7,083 bases of DNA from Rhodospirillaceae bacterium (GTDB lineage Bacteria > Pseudomonadota > Alphaproteobacteria > Rhodospirillales_A > Casp-alpha2), in contig DNMS01000293.1 in the NCBI GenBank assembly GCA_003488105.1, forward strand, positions 407-7,489. Reading direction: 5' to 3'. Positions within the stretch are counted from its first letter, which is position 1, and each line of letters starts with the position of its first letter. The notes under the pieces are model-generated. The model had not been told where the DNA came from. It saw only the letters and a list, made by a program, of their open reading frames with translations, and searched no databases. Positions 1 through 6,163 of this stretch are shown here, one piece after another. A program made the translations under genes and the position numbers.

Positions 1-1587
1 ATAGGCGACCAGGCGGGAAAACAGCGCGGGCAGGCCCGCCTTGGTCTGGCCCTCGGCCATCATGGCGTCGATTTCCGCGCGCAGGATGTCGGCGCCCTTT
101 TCCGTGACGCGGGCCAGGCCGACCCATTCGCCAGCGATGGCGGCTTCGTCGATGTCCGGGCCCATGCGTTTCAGGGTCACGGGCGCGTCCTCGTCCATGA
201 AGTCGGCGGCGAAGGGCAGGGAGCAGGCGGCGAAATCGCGCACCCAGTCGGGCTGTGCGGCGTCGCCCTGGTGTTCTTCGCTGCGTGCCTGCCATTGGCC
301 GTCGACGACAACGACGATGTCGCCCGCCGTTTCCATCAGCTTGTCGACAAGGTGATGGCGGAACAGGATGTCGCCATAGGCGATGACGCAGTCGCCCTGG
401 ATCGCGTCCTTGGCGCAGGCTAGGCTGCCGACCTCACCGGTTTTTTCATAGAAATCGTTGTCCACGGTGCGGATGCCGGGCAGGTTGATCATCTGTTTGG
501 CGTATCCGCGCACCACCGTGATGTCGCGCACGCCCGACTGCTTCAGGGCGTCGGTCATGCGGGCCAACAGCGGCCGGCCGCGCACGTCGATCATGCATTT
601 CGGGCGGTCGGCGGTCAGTTCGCCCAGGGCCTTGCCGCGCGACGCCGCCAGGATCACCGCCCCCGGGGCCTTCTTGGCCGGCAGATAGCGGCCTTCGGCC
701 TGACGCAGTTCGTCGTTGCCCTGCAGCTGGAAAATCTCCGACACAGTGGTGATGTGGGGTTCGATCCCGGCCAGGCTTTCCTCGCGCAGGATGCGGGCCG
801 TGGTTTCGCGCATGGCGGTGATCGCGGCGCGCAGGTTGTGGTTGGCCCAGATCGCCAGCGACACGCCCGCCTTGCGGAAATCGTCGGTCGGCGTGGCGTA
901 ATACTTGGTCGGCACGATGACCACGGGCACGCGGTTGTCCCACTGGCGCATGAATTCCATGATCTCGTCCGCCGTTGCCAGCTTGGAATGGCATAGCACG
1001 GCGTCGGCCCCGGCCTCGGCATAGGCATGGGCGCGGTCGAGCGCCTCGTTCAGGCCGCGCCCGGCGATGAAGGCTTCCAGCCGCGCGACGATGGAGAAGT
1101 CGGGATCGGTCTGGCTGTCCTTGCCGGCCTTGATCTTGCCCGCGAACTCGGCCGTGTCGGCCAGCGGCTGGCCCTCGCCGATGAAGGAATTGGTTTTCGG
1201 GAACAGCTTGTCCTCGATGCAGATGCCGGCGATGCCGCGCTGGCAGAACTTGGTCACCGCGCGGCGCATGTTGTTGAAGTTGCCCCAGCCGGTGTCGCCG
1301 TCGACCAGGATCGGGATCGAGGTGGCGTCGGACATGAATTCCAGGACTTCCAGAACCTGGGTCCATGACGCCTCGTTGTTGTCGCGCACACCCAGCGCCG
1401 CCGACATGGACAGGCCGGACGCCCAGATGCCCTTGAACCCGGCTTCCTCGACGATCTTCGCCGACAGGCCGTTATGGGCCTCCATGATGAATTCCAGGTC
1501 GGGCGAGGTCAGCATGTGGCGCAGCTTGCCGGCCTTGGTCAGGGTTTCGGAATGGGTGGGGCGGGCGTCGCGGTTGAGCGTGTTCAT
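1..1587 (-). CDS. aepX: Phosphoenolpyruvate mutase fused to a PntC-like nucleotidyltransferase (partial, C-terminus beyond window)
   Basis: The PEP mutase domain isomerises phosphoenolpyruvate to phosphonopyruvate, the entry step of phosphonate biosynthesis. The frame is open from ATG at 1587 to the window edge (529 codons, no stop seen). Residues 1 to about 300 closely resemble the Mytilus edulis enzyme as I recall it. Visible active-site elements are GVRDNNEAS (D69), [10 protein letters not shown] (D96, D98), the hallmark [10 protein letters not shown] (125-134, matching EDKX5NS), R169 and H200. From about residue 309 a nucleotidyltransferase domain follows: [19 protein letters not shown] (312-330), then IAYGDILF with D406 as likely metal ligand. 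In characterised phosphonate pathways such a domain (PntC) makes CMP-2-aminoethylphosphonate; that specificity is inferred here. The start is supported by GGAGA at 1592-1596, 4 nt upstream. Probably only a short C-terminal tail is missing. Transcribed away from the urt operon; partner genes (phosphonopyruvate decarboxylase, AEP transaminase) would lie to the left, unseen. Confidence 0.93.
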   Translation of the reverse strand, partial: MNTLNRDARPTHSETLTKAGKLRHMLTSPDLEFIMEAHNGLSAKIVEEAGFKGIWASGLSMSAALGVRDNNEASWTQVLEVLEFMSDATSIPILVDGDTGWGNFNNMRRAVTKFCQRGIAGICIEDKLFPKTNSFIGEGQPLADTAEFAGKIKAGKDSQTDPDFSIVARLEAFIAGRGLNEALDRAHAYAEAGADAVLCHSKLATADEIMEFMRQWDNRVPVVIVPTKYYATPTDDFRKAGVSLAIWANHNLRAAITAMRETTARILREESLAGIEPHITTVSEIFQLQGNDELRQAEGRYLPAKKAPGAVILAASRGKALGELTADRPKCMIDVRGRPLLARMTDALKQSGVRDITVVRGYAKQMINLPGIRTVDNDFYEKTGEVGSLACAKDAIQGDCVIAYGDILFRHHLVDKLMETAGDIVVVVDGQWQARSEEHQGDAAQPDWVRDFAACSLPFAADFMDEDAPVTLKRMGPDIDEAAIAGEWVGLARVTEKGADILRAEIDAMMAEGQTKAGLPALFSRLVAY

Positions 1588-1649
1588 GATGTCTCCGATG
1601 GGATGGGGGCGGATCGGCGGTGTGTGGTCGGCGGGTTATAGCGCGGACA

Positions 1650-1692
1650 ATAGGGTGAATCTATAATAGGTATCGATAGGTTCGATATAGGT
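1650..1692 (-). repeat. Phased ATAGGT (ACCTAT) direct repeats upstream of aepX
   Basis: The hexamer ATAGGT occurs at 1666-1671, 1676-1681 and 1687-1692, with start-to-start spacings of 10 and 11 bp. A degenerate copy, ATAGGGT, lies at 1650-1656. Read in the aepX direction these are ACCTAT repeats on one face of the helix, 63 to 105 bases upstream of the start codon. Two -10-like hexamers lie on the minus strand, TATTAT at 1668-1663 (overlapping the last perfect repeat) and CTATAA at 1641-1636, but neither has a good -35. That arrangement would suit an activator binding in tandem, as OmpR/PhoB-type regulators do. The repeats are seen directly; the operator role is inferred, and the sequence does not match the PhoB consensus well. 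Confidence 0.4.
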
Positions 1693-1798
1693 GCGCCTTA
1701 TGGTCCGCGCCAGATGAATTTGTCATTTGCCGATTGGGCGTCCGGCGGTGGTGCAACTGGCGGCTTCGCCATCGCACACTTGTATGGTTATATTTTGG

Positions 1799-1816
1799 GC
1801 AAATAAGACAATTTGC
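1799..1816. promoter_or_regulatory. Perfect dyad GCAAAT-N6-ATTTGC, candidate activator site
   Basis: GCAAAT (1799-1804) and ATTTGC (1811-1816) are exact reverse complements separated by six bases. The centre lies about 146 bp upstream of the predicted urtA transcription start at about 1954. That is within the range where enhancer-binding proteins such as NtrC bind relative to sigma-54 promoters. The sequence does not match the NtrC consensus (TGCACC-N5-GGTGCA), so the protein that would bind is not identified. Confidence 0.35.
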
Positions 1817-1834
1817 ATAATTTTTAACCGATAA

Positions 1835-1851
1835 TTGCGGCCCGTTCGCAA
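1835..1851. promoter_or_regulatory. Perfect dyad TTGCG-N7-CGCAA, candidate activator site
   Basis: TTGCG (1835-1839) and CGCAA (1847-1851) are exact reverse complements around a seven-base spacer, 17 bp overall, the same overall length as an NtrC site. The centre is about 111 bp upstream of the predicted urtA start and about 36 bp from the centre of the neighbouring dyad. The half-site is not the NtrC half-site, so the assignment to nitrogen control rests only on position and length. Confidence 0.3.
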
Positions 1852-1875
1852 GACGGTACTGGTCAATCGTGTCAT

Positions 1876-1888
1876 TAATACCTTGAAA
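1876..1888 (-). promoter_or_regulatory. IHF-like binding site between enhancer region and sigma-54 promoter
   Basis: On the minus strand the sequence reads TTTCAAGGTATTA, which matches the IHF consensus WATCAANNNNTTR except for T in place of A at the second position. The AT-rich tract at 1889-1907 lies on the side where IHF sites usually carry their extra A/T element. The site sits about 70 bp upstream of the predicted start, the usual place for an IHF bend that brings an enhancer-bound activator to sigma-54 polymerase. Binding is inferred from sequence and position only. Confidence 0.4.
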
Positions 1889-1893
1889 AATAA

Positions 1894-1909
1894 CGAATAT
1901 TTTTATTCG
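1894..1909. repeat. Perfect inverted repeat CGAATA-TTTT-TATTCG
   Basis: A six-base stem (1894-1899 with 1904-1909) flanks TTTT, ending 17 bp before the sigma-54 promoter. The element is AT-rich and adjoins the IHF-like site, so it could be part of that bend or a separate operator. It lies upstream of the predicted urtA start, so it would not be transcribed from that promoter and is unlikely to act as an RNA hairpin there. Confidence 0.3.
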
Positions 1910-1926
1910 CTCCCAGGCTGTGCAAA

Positions 1927-1943
1927 TTGGCACGGCCCTTGCC
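1927..1943 (+). promoter_or_regulatory. Sigma-54 (RpoN) promoter of the urt operon
   Basis: The sequence TTGGCACG-gccc-TTGCC matches the sigma-54 consensus YTGGCACG-N4-TTGCW at 12 of 13 defined positions; only the final W is C. The invariant GG (1929-1930) and GC (1941-1942) have the required ten-base separation. Counting the C at 1942 as -12 puts the start at about 1954, giving a leader of about 38 nt before the urtA ATG. Sigma-54 promoters need an enhancer-binding activator; NtrC under nitrogen limitation is the expected one for urea uptake, but a consensus NtrC site is not visible. A short dyad, GTGC-N6-GCAC (1920-1933), overlaps the -24 element. Confidence 0.85.
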
Positions 1944-1991
1944 ATTACCTTGCCGCAACGCAGCAACAATTCCTTATTTGGAGGCGATATA

Positions 1992-3281
1992 ATGAAAACG
2001 TATTTCCGGGGGGCAGTGGCGGGCATCGCCCTGACCGCGGCCGCGATGACGAGCACCGTCGCGCAGGCCGCCGACACCATCAAAGTCGGCATTCTCCATT
2101 CTCTGTCCGGCACCATGGCGATCAGCGAAACCACGCTGAAGGACGTCATGTTGATGCTGATTGAGGAGCAGAACAAGAAAGGCGGCCTTTTGGGCAAGAA
2201 GCTCGAAGCCGTCGTCGTCGATCCCGCATCCAACTGGCCGCTGTTCGCCGAAAAGGCGCGTGAGCTGATCGAGATCAAGAAGGTCGATGTGGTGTTCGGC
2301 TGCTGGACCTCCGTGTCCCGCAAATCCGTGCTGCCGGTGTTCGAGGAGCTGAATTCGGTCCTGTTCTATCCGGTCCAGTACGAAGGCGAGGAAAGCCAGA
2401 AAAACGTGTTCTACACAGGCGCCGCGCCGAACCAGCAGGCGATCCCCGCCGTCGATTACCTGGCCGAGCAGGAAGGCGTGAAGCGCTGGGTCCTGGCCGG
2501 GACCGACTATGTCTATCCGCGCACGACCAACAAGATTCTTGAGACCTATCTCAAGGACAAGGGCGTGCCCGCCGAAGACATCATGATCAACTACACGCCG
2601 TTCGGTCATTCCGATTGGCAGACGATCGTCGCCGACATCAAGAAGTTCGGTTCCGCCGGCAAGAAGACCGCCGTGGTGTCGACCATCAACGGCGACGCCA
2701 ACGTGCCGTTCTACAAGGAGCTGGCCAACCAGGGCATCAAGGCCGAAGACATTCCCGTCGTCGCGTTCTCCGTCGGCGAAGAGGAACTGGCCGGTCTCGA
2801 CACCGCCCCGCTGGTCGGCCATCTGGCCGCCTGGAACTACTTCATGTCCGCCAACACGCCGGAAAACGCCGCGTTCATCAAGAAGTGGAAGACCTTCATC
2901 AAGAACGACAAGCGCGTGACCAACGACCCCATGGAAGCCCATTACATCGGCTTCAACATGTGGGTGAAGGCGGTCGAGATCGCCGGTACGACCAAGCCGG
3001 ACGCCGTGATCGACAGCATCGTCGGCGTCACCGTGCCGAACCTGACGGGCGGCGTGTCGGCCATGATGCCGAACCACCATATCACCAAGCCGGTGCTGAT
3101 CGGCGAGATTCAGGCCAACGGCCAGTTCGAAACCGTGTCTTCGACGCCGGGCCTGGTGCCGGGCGACGCCTGGTCCGACTTCCTGCCGGGTTCCAAGGAC
3201 CTGATCTCCGATTGGCGCAAGCCCATGTCCTGCGGCAACTTCAACGTCAAGACCGGCAAGTGCAGCGGCAAGGGGTCCTGA
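1992..3281 (+). CDS. urtA: Urea ABC transporter, periplasmic urea-binding protein UrtA
   Basis: UrtA captures urea in the periplasm and delivers it to the UrtBC permease. The 429-residue product starts with a Sec signal peptide: K2 and R6, a hydrophobic stretch 8-23, and cleavage likely after AQA (24-26). The mature protein follows the type-I periplasmic binding fold typical of the family, opening with DTIKVGILHSLSGTMAISE, then VVDPASNWPLFAEKA, VVFGCWTSVSRKSVLPVFE and FYPVQYEGEES. Two cysteines near the end (C414 and C424, in CGNFNVKTGKC) are typical of UrtA and could form a disulfide. The ATG at 1992 is chosen because GGAGG lies at 1980-1984, 7 nt upstream; the longer in-frame start at 1920 precedes the predicted transcription start. 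The close relative FmdD (short-chain amides) is the main alternative, but the five-gene order favours urea. Confidence 0.95.
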   Translation: MKTYFRGAVAGIALTAAAMTSTVAQAADTIKVGILHSLSGTMAISETTLKDVMLMLIEEQNKKGGLLGKKLEAVVVDPASNWPLFAEKARELIEIKKVDVVFGCWTSVSRKSVLPVFEELNSVLFYPVQYEGEESQKNVFYTGAAPNQQAIPAVDYLAEQEGVKRWVLAGTDYVYPRTTNKILETYLKDKGVPAEDIMINYTPFGHSDWQTIVADIKKFGSAGKKTAVVSTINGDANVPFYKELANQGIKAEDIPVVAFSVGEEELAGLDTAPLVGHLAAWNYFMSANTPENAAFIKKWKTFIKNDKRVTNDPMEAHYIGFNMWVKAVEIAGTTKPDAVIDSIVGVTVPNLTGGVSAMMPNHHITKPVLIGEIQANGQFETVSSTPGLVPGDAWSDFLPGSKDLISDWRKPMSCGNFNVKTGKCSGKGS

Positions 3282-3325
3282 GTTAGGGCCCGGTCACAGC
3301 CGTGACAGACACAGACCACACGGGC

Positions 3326-3347
3326 GGGCGGGGCAAACGCCCCGCCC
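3326..3347 (+). promoter_or_regulatory. GC hairpin in the urtA-urtB spacer (mRNA stabiliser or attenuator)
   Basis: GGGCGGGGC (3326-3334) pairs perfectly over nine bases with GCCCCGCCC (3339-3347) around an AAAC loop. No U-tract follows (the next bases are CCCACACC), so it is not a standard Rho-independent terminator. It lies 44 bases after the urtA stop and 53 bases before the urtB start. Hairpins here commonly protect the 3' end of the binding-protein message or reduce read-through, giving more binding protein than permease. A smaller dyad, GTCAC-N4-GTGAC, lies just upstream at 3293-3306. Confidence 0.55.
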
Positions 3348-3400
3348 CCCACACCACCCCAAAATTCCGCAATCCCCATCCTGGCAACGGCGGCAGGTTC

Positions 3401-5020
3401 ATGGCGCGATCCATTCATTCATTATTGCTTTTCCTGGCCTTGGCCTGGCTGATCCCCGCGGGGCCGGCCCAGGCGGACGACACGGCCCTCCAGGCGCAGA
3501 TCGACGCCCTGGGCACGGGCGGGTTCTCCGACACGGCCAAGCAAATTCAGGCCCTCGCGGCTTCCGGCGACGACCGCGTCGTCCCGGCGCTTCAGGCCCT
3601 TCTGGCCGGCAAACTTTACGTCCGGCCGTCCGACAAGAAAGTCTTCATCACCGAGAAAGCCGAGGGCGGGTTCACCCTGATCGACCCCCTGTCCGGCAAG
3701 GACGTCGCCGCGTCCGACAGCTTCTCGGTCAAGAAGATCCGCGTGAACAACCGGCTCCGGCGCGAACTGAAGGCCGCCCTCGGCGGGCTGACGCTGCTGT
3801 CCAAGAACCCGGCGGCGCGGCTCAAGGCGGCGGGGGCGGTGTTCAAGTCCCAGGACCCGGACATGCTCGCTCCCCTCGAGGCCGCGATCCTCAAGGAGAC
3901 CGAAGACAAGGTGAGAAAGGCGCTGCAGGGGGCCCGCGCCGCCGTGCAGCTAAAATCCGACGTGCCCGAAGCCGACAAGATCGCGGCCCTCAAGCTGATC
4001 GAGGAACGGGGCGACCGCGACGCGCTTTCCGTCGCACTCGCCGCCGCCGCGCAATCGGAGGGTGCGGTGAAAGCCGCCGCCGAGGCCACGGCCAAATCGA
4101 TCCGCCAGAACCTGGAACTGTGGGGGGCGGCGCAGAACGTATGGTACGGCCTGTCGCTGGGCTCGGTCCTGCTGCTGGCCGCCATCGGCCTGGCCATCAC
4201 CTTCGGCGTCATGGGGGTCATCAACATGGCCCACGGCGAAATGGTGATGATCGGCGCCTATGTGACCTTCATGGTGCAGGAAGTCATCCGCACCTCCATG
4301 CCCGAGTTGTTCGCCTATTCCCTGCTGATATCGGTGCCGCTCGCCTTCCTCGTCGCCGGCGCCGTCGGCATGGCGGTGGAGCGCTGCATCATCCGCTTTC
4401 TCTACGGCCGCCCGCTGGAAACCCTGCTCGCGACCTGGGGCCTTTCCCTGGTTCTGCAACAGGCCGTGCGCACCATCTTCGGGCCGTCCAACCGCGAGGT
4501 CGGCACGCCCGATTACATGGCAGGCGCCTTCGAGATCGGCCATCTGACCATCACCTACAACCGGCTGTGGATCATCGTGTTCTCGCTGGTCGTGCTGTTC
4601 GCCCTGATGGCGGTGTTGAAAAAGACCTCCCTCGGGCTGCAGATGCGCGCCGTGACCCAGAACCGCCGCATGGCGGGCGCCATGGGCATCCGCACCAGCT
4701 GGGTCGACGCCGTGACCTTCGGGCTCGGCTCCGGCATCGCCGGGATCGCCGGTGTGGCGCTCAGCCAGATCGACAACGTCAGCCCCAACCTGGGGCAAAG
4801 CTACATCATCGACAGCTTCATGGTCGTGGTGTTCGGCGGGGTCGGCAATCTGTGGGGCACGTTGGTCGGGGCCATGACGCTCGGCGTCGCCAACAAGTTC
4901 CTTGAACCCTATGCGGGGGCGGTGCTGGGCAAGGTCCTGGTCCTCGTGTTCATCATCCTGTTCATCCAGAAACGTCCACGGGGGCTGTTCGCCCTCAAGG
5001 GCCGGGCGATCGAGACATGA
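3401..5020 (+). CDS. urtB: Urea ABC transporter permease UrtB, with exported N-terminal domain
   Basis: UrtB is one of the two inner-membrane permease subunits for urea. The 539-residue protein has three parts. A signal peptide (1-25, ending PAQA before DDT) is followed by a helical, alanine- and leucine-rich region at about 26-240, probably periplasmic and resembling HEAT-type repeats. The LivH-type permease domain runs from about 245 to the end. Conserved permease motifs include GVINMAHGEM (N275 to M281 at its end) and the cytoplasmic loop MRAVTQNRRMA (about 415-425), which likely contacts the ATPases. The length fits proteobacterial UrtB; the N-terminal part is absent from ordinary LivH proteins. 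The ATG at 3401 is preferred because the signal peptide begins there; the ribosome-binding site is weak (GGCAGG, 3392-3397). A GTG at 3302 in frame would add an implausible, non-hydrophobic leader. It overlaps urtC by four bases (ATGA). Confidence 0.95.
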   Translation: MARSIHSLLLFLALAWLIPAGPAQADDTALQAQIDALGTGGFSDTAKQIQALAASGDDRVVPALQALLAGKLYVRPSDKKVFITEKAEGGFTLIDPLSGKDVAASDSFSVKKIRVNNRLRRELKAALGGLTLLSKNPAARLKAAGAVFKSQDPDMLAPLEAAILKETEDKVRKALQGARAAVQLKSDVPEADKIAALKLIEERGDRDALSVALAAAAQSEGAVKAAAEATAKSIRQNLELWGAAQNVWYGLSLGSVLLLAAIGLAITFGVMGVINMAHGEMVMIGAYVTFMVQEVIRTSMPELFAYSLLISVPLAFLVAGAVGMAVERCIIRFLYGRPLETLLATWGLSLVLQQAVRTIFGPSNREVGTPDYMAGAFEIGHLTITYNRLWIIVFSLVVLFALMAVLKKTSLGLQMRAVTQNRRMAGAMGIRTSWVDAVTFGLGSGIAGIAGVALSQIDNVSPNLGQSYIIDSFMVVVFGGVGNLWGTLVGAMTLGVANKFLEPYAGAVLGKVLVLVFIILFIQKRPRGLFALKGRAIET

Positions 5021-6159
5021 TGACTCTCAAGCTTATTCAGGGCGGCTTCGACCGCCGCACGGCGATCTTCCTGGGGTTGCTGTTCTTGATCGTCGTCGGG
5101 GTTTCGGTCCTCAGCCTGGGCACCGACGCGGACAGCCCGCTGCATGTCTCGTCCTATTCGGTGGCGCTGCTCGGCAAGTATCTCTGCTATGCCCTGCTGG
5201 CACTCTCGGTGGATCTCGTCTGGGGCTTCTGCGGCGTGCTGTCGCTGGGCCATGCGGCGTTCTTCGCGCTGGGCGGCTACGCCATGGGCATGTACCTGAT
5301 GCGCCAGATCGGCACGCGGGGTGTCTACGGCGACCCGATCCTGCCCGACTTCATGGTGTTCCTGAACTACAAGGAACTGCCCTGGTTCTGGTACGGCTTC
5401 GACCAGTTCTGGTTCGCGGCCCTGATGGTCATCGTGGTGCCCGGCGTGCTCGCCTTCGTGTTCGGCTGGTTCGCCTTCCGCTCTCGGGTCACGGGGGTCT
5501 ATCTCTCGATCATCACCCAGGCCCTGACCTTCGCCCTGATGCTTGCCTTCTTCCGCAACGATATGGGGTTCGGCGGCAACAACGGCCTGACCGACTTCAA
5601 GGAAATCCTGGGCTTCGACGTGCAGGCGGATTCAACCCGTGTCGGCCTGCTGGTGGCCTCGGCGGTGGCCCTGGCGCTCGGCTTCATCATCTGCAAGGCG
5701 CTGGTCAATTCCAAGTTCGGCAAGGTGCTGATCGCCGTGCGCGACGCGGAAAGCCGAACCCGCTTCCTGGGCTACCGGCCCGAAAACTACAAGCTGCTGG
5801 TCTGGACATTATCGGCCTGCATGGCAGGGGTCGCGGGCGCGCTCTACGTGCCCCAGGTCGGCATCATCAACCCGTCGGAATTCACGCCCGCCAACTCCAT
5901 CGAGGTCGTGATCTGGGTCGCCGTCGGCGGCCGGGGCACCCTGGTGGGGGCGACCGTGGGCGCGATCATCGTCAACTTCGGAAAGACCCTGTTCACGGGC
6001 ATCCTGCCGGAATTCTGGCTGTTCGCGCTCGGCGGCTTGTTTATCGCCGTGACCCTGTTCCTGCCCAAGGGCATCGTCGGCACCTATGACGACTGGAAGG
6101 CCAAGCGCCGCGCGTCCAAGGACGCCGCCGCCGCACCCCAGCCGCAGGAAGGGGATTGA
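5017..6159 (+). CDS. urtC: Urea ABC transporter permease UrtC
   Basis: UrtC is the second permease subunit and pairs with UrtB to form the urea channel. The 380-residue product is a LivM-type membrane protein with many hydrophobic segments. The first is at about 16-34, and the family motif GVLSLGHAAFFALGGYA falls at 73-89. A cytoplasmic coupling-type loop, GKVLIAVRDAESRT, starts at 235. The tail is charged and cytoplasmic-looking (DDWKAKRRASKDAAAAPQPQ). The start overlaps the urtB stop as ATGA, indicating translational coupling; a second ATG follows immediately at 5020, so the exact initiator is uncertain by one codon. No truncation or frameshift is visible. Confidence 0.95.
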   Translation: MMTLKLIQGGFDRRTAIFLGLLFLIVVGVSVLSLGTDADSPLHVSSYSVALLGKYLCYALLALSVDLVWGFCGVLSLGHAAFFALGGYAMGMYLMRQIGTRGVYGDPILPDFMVFLNYKELPWFWYGFDQFWFAALMVIVVPGVLAFVFGWFAFRSRVTGVYLSIITQALTFALMLAFFRNDMGFGGNNGLTDFKEILGFDVQADSTRVGLLVASAVALALGFIICKALVNSKFGKVLIAVRDAESRTRFLGYRPENYKLLVWTLSACMAGVAGALYVPQVGIINPSEFTPANSIEVVIWVAVGGRGTLVGATVGAIIVNFGKTLFTGILPEFWLFALGGLFIAVTLFLPKGIVGTYDDWKAKRRASKDAAAAPQPQEGD

Positions 6160-6163
6160 GCAC

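Larger units (their letters stand above)
1725..1927. repeat. Four dispersed ATTTGC/GCAAAT hexamers
   Basis: ATTTGC appears on the plus strand at 1725-1730 and 1811-1816, and as its complement GCAAAT at 1799-1804 and 1922-1927. Two of the four copies form a perfect dyad (1799-1816), and the last touches the -24 element of the sigma-54 promoter. By base count such a hexamer is expected roughly 0.1 to 0.2 times in 200 bases on both strands, so four copies suggest a recurring binding motif. The regulator is unknown. Confidence 0.35.
1588..1991. other. Divergent aepX/urtA intergenic regulatory region
   Basis: This 404-base stretch separates the start codons of the leftward aepX and the rightward urtA. 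I find no convincing gene in it. Positions 1588-1650 are GC-rich aepX leader, 1650-1692 carry ATAGGT repeats, 1700-1775 are mixed, and about 1780-1910 are markedly AT-rich compared with the GC-rich genes on both sides. It holds a sigma-54 promoter, an IHF-like site, three perfect dyads and four ATTTGC/GCAAAT hexamers, listed separately. It probably contains the promoters and upstream activator sites of both transcription units. Confidence 0.85.

Noticed and set aside
446..1366. Long open frame on the minus strand within the mutase region, with a very arginine- and histidine-rich product
   Set aside because: It is a shifted frame of the aepX coding sequence. The true frame shows full PEP mutase homology and all active-site residues, while this product is low in complexity and has no recognisable domain.
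1774..1788. Possible NtrC site around GCACACTTGTATGGT
   Set aside because: Only the left half resembles TGCACC and the right half does not align at the required spacing, so I did not list it as a binding site.
1835..2164. Open frame spanning the intergenic region into urtA on the plus strand
   Set aside because: It crosses the sigma-54 promoter and the urtA start in another frame, has no ribosome-binding site, and its product changes character at the urtA boundary.
1974..3080. A 368-codon open frame antisense to urtA
   Set aside because: It arises from the GC-rich third positions of urtA on the other strand. Its product has no recognisable motif, and the urtA frame is an excellent family match.
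3302..3400. An upstream GTG start for urtB adding 33 residues
   Set aside because: The added stretch is polar and would hide the signal peptide beginning at 3401. It also runs through the hairpin at 3326-3347.
4902..6089. A 395-codon plus-strand frame overlapping urtC
   Set aside because: It is a shifted frame through urtC with an arginine/glycine/proline-rich product; urtC is a clear membrane permease in its own frame.
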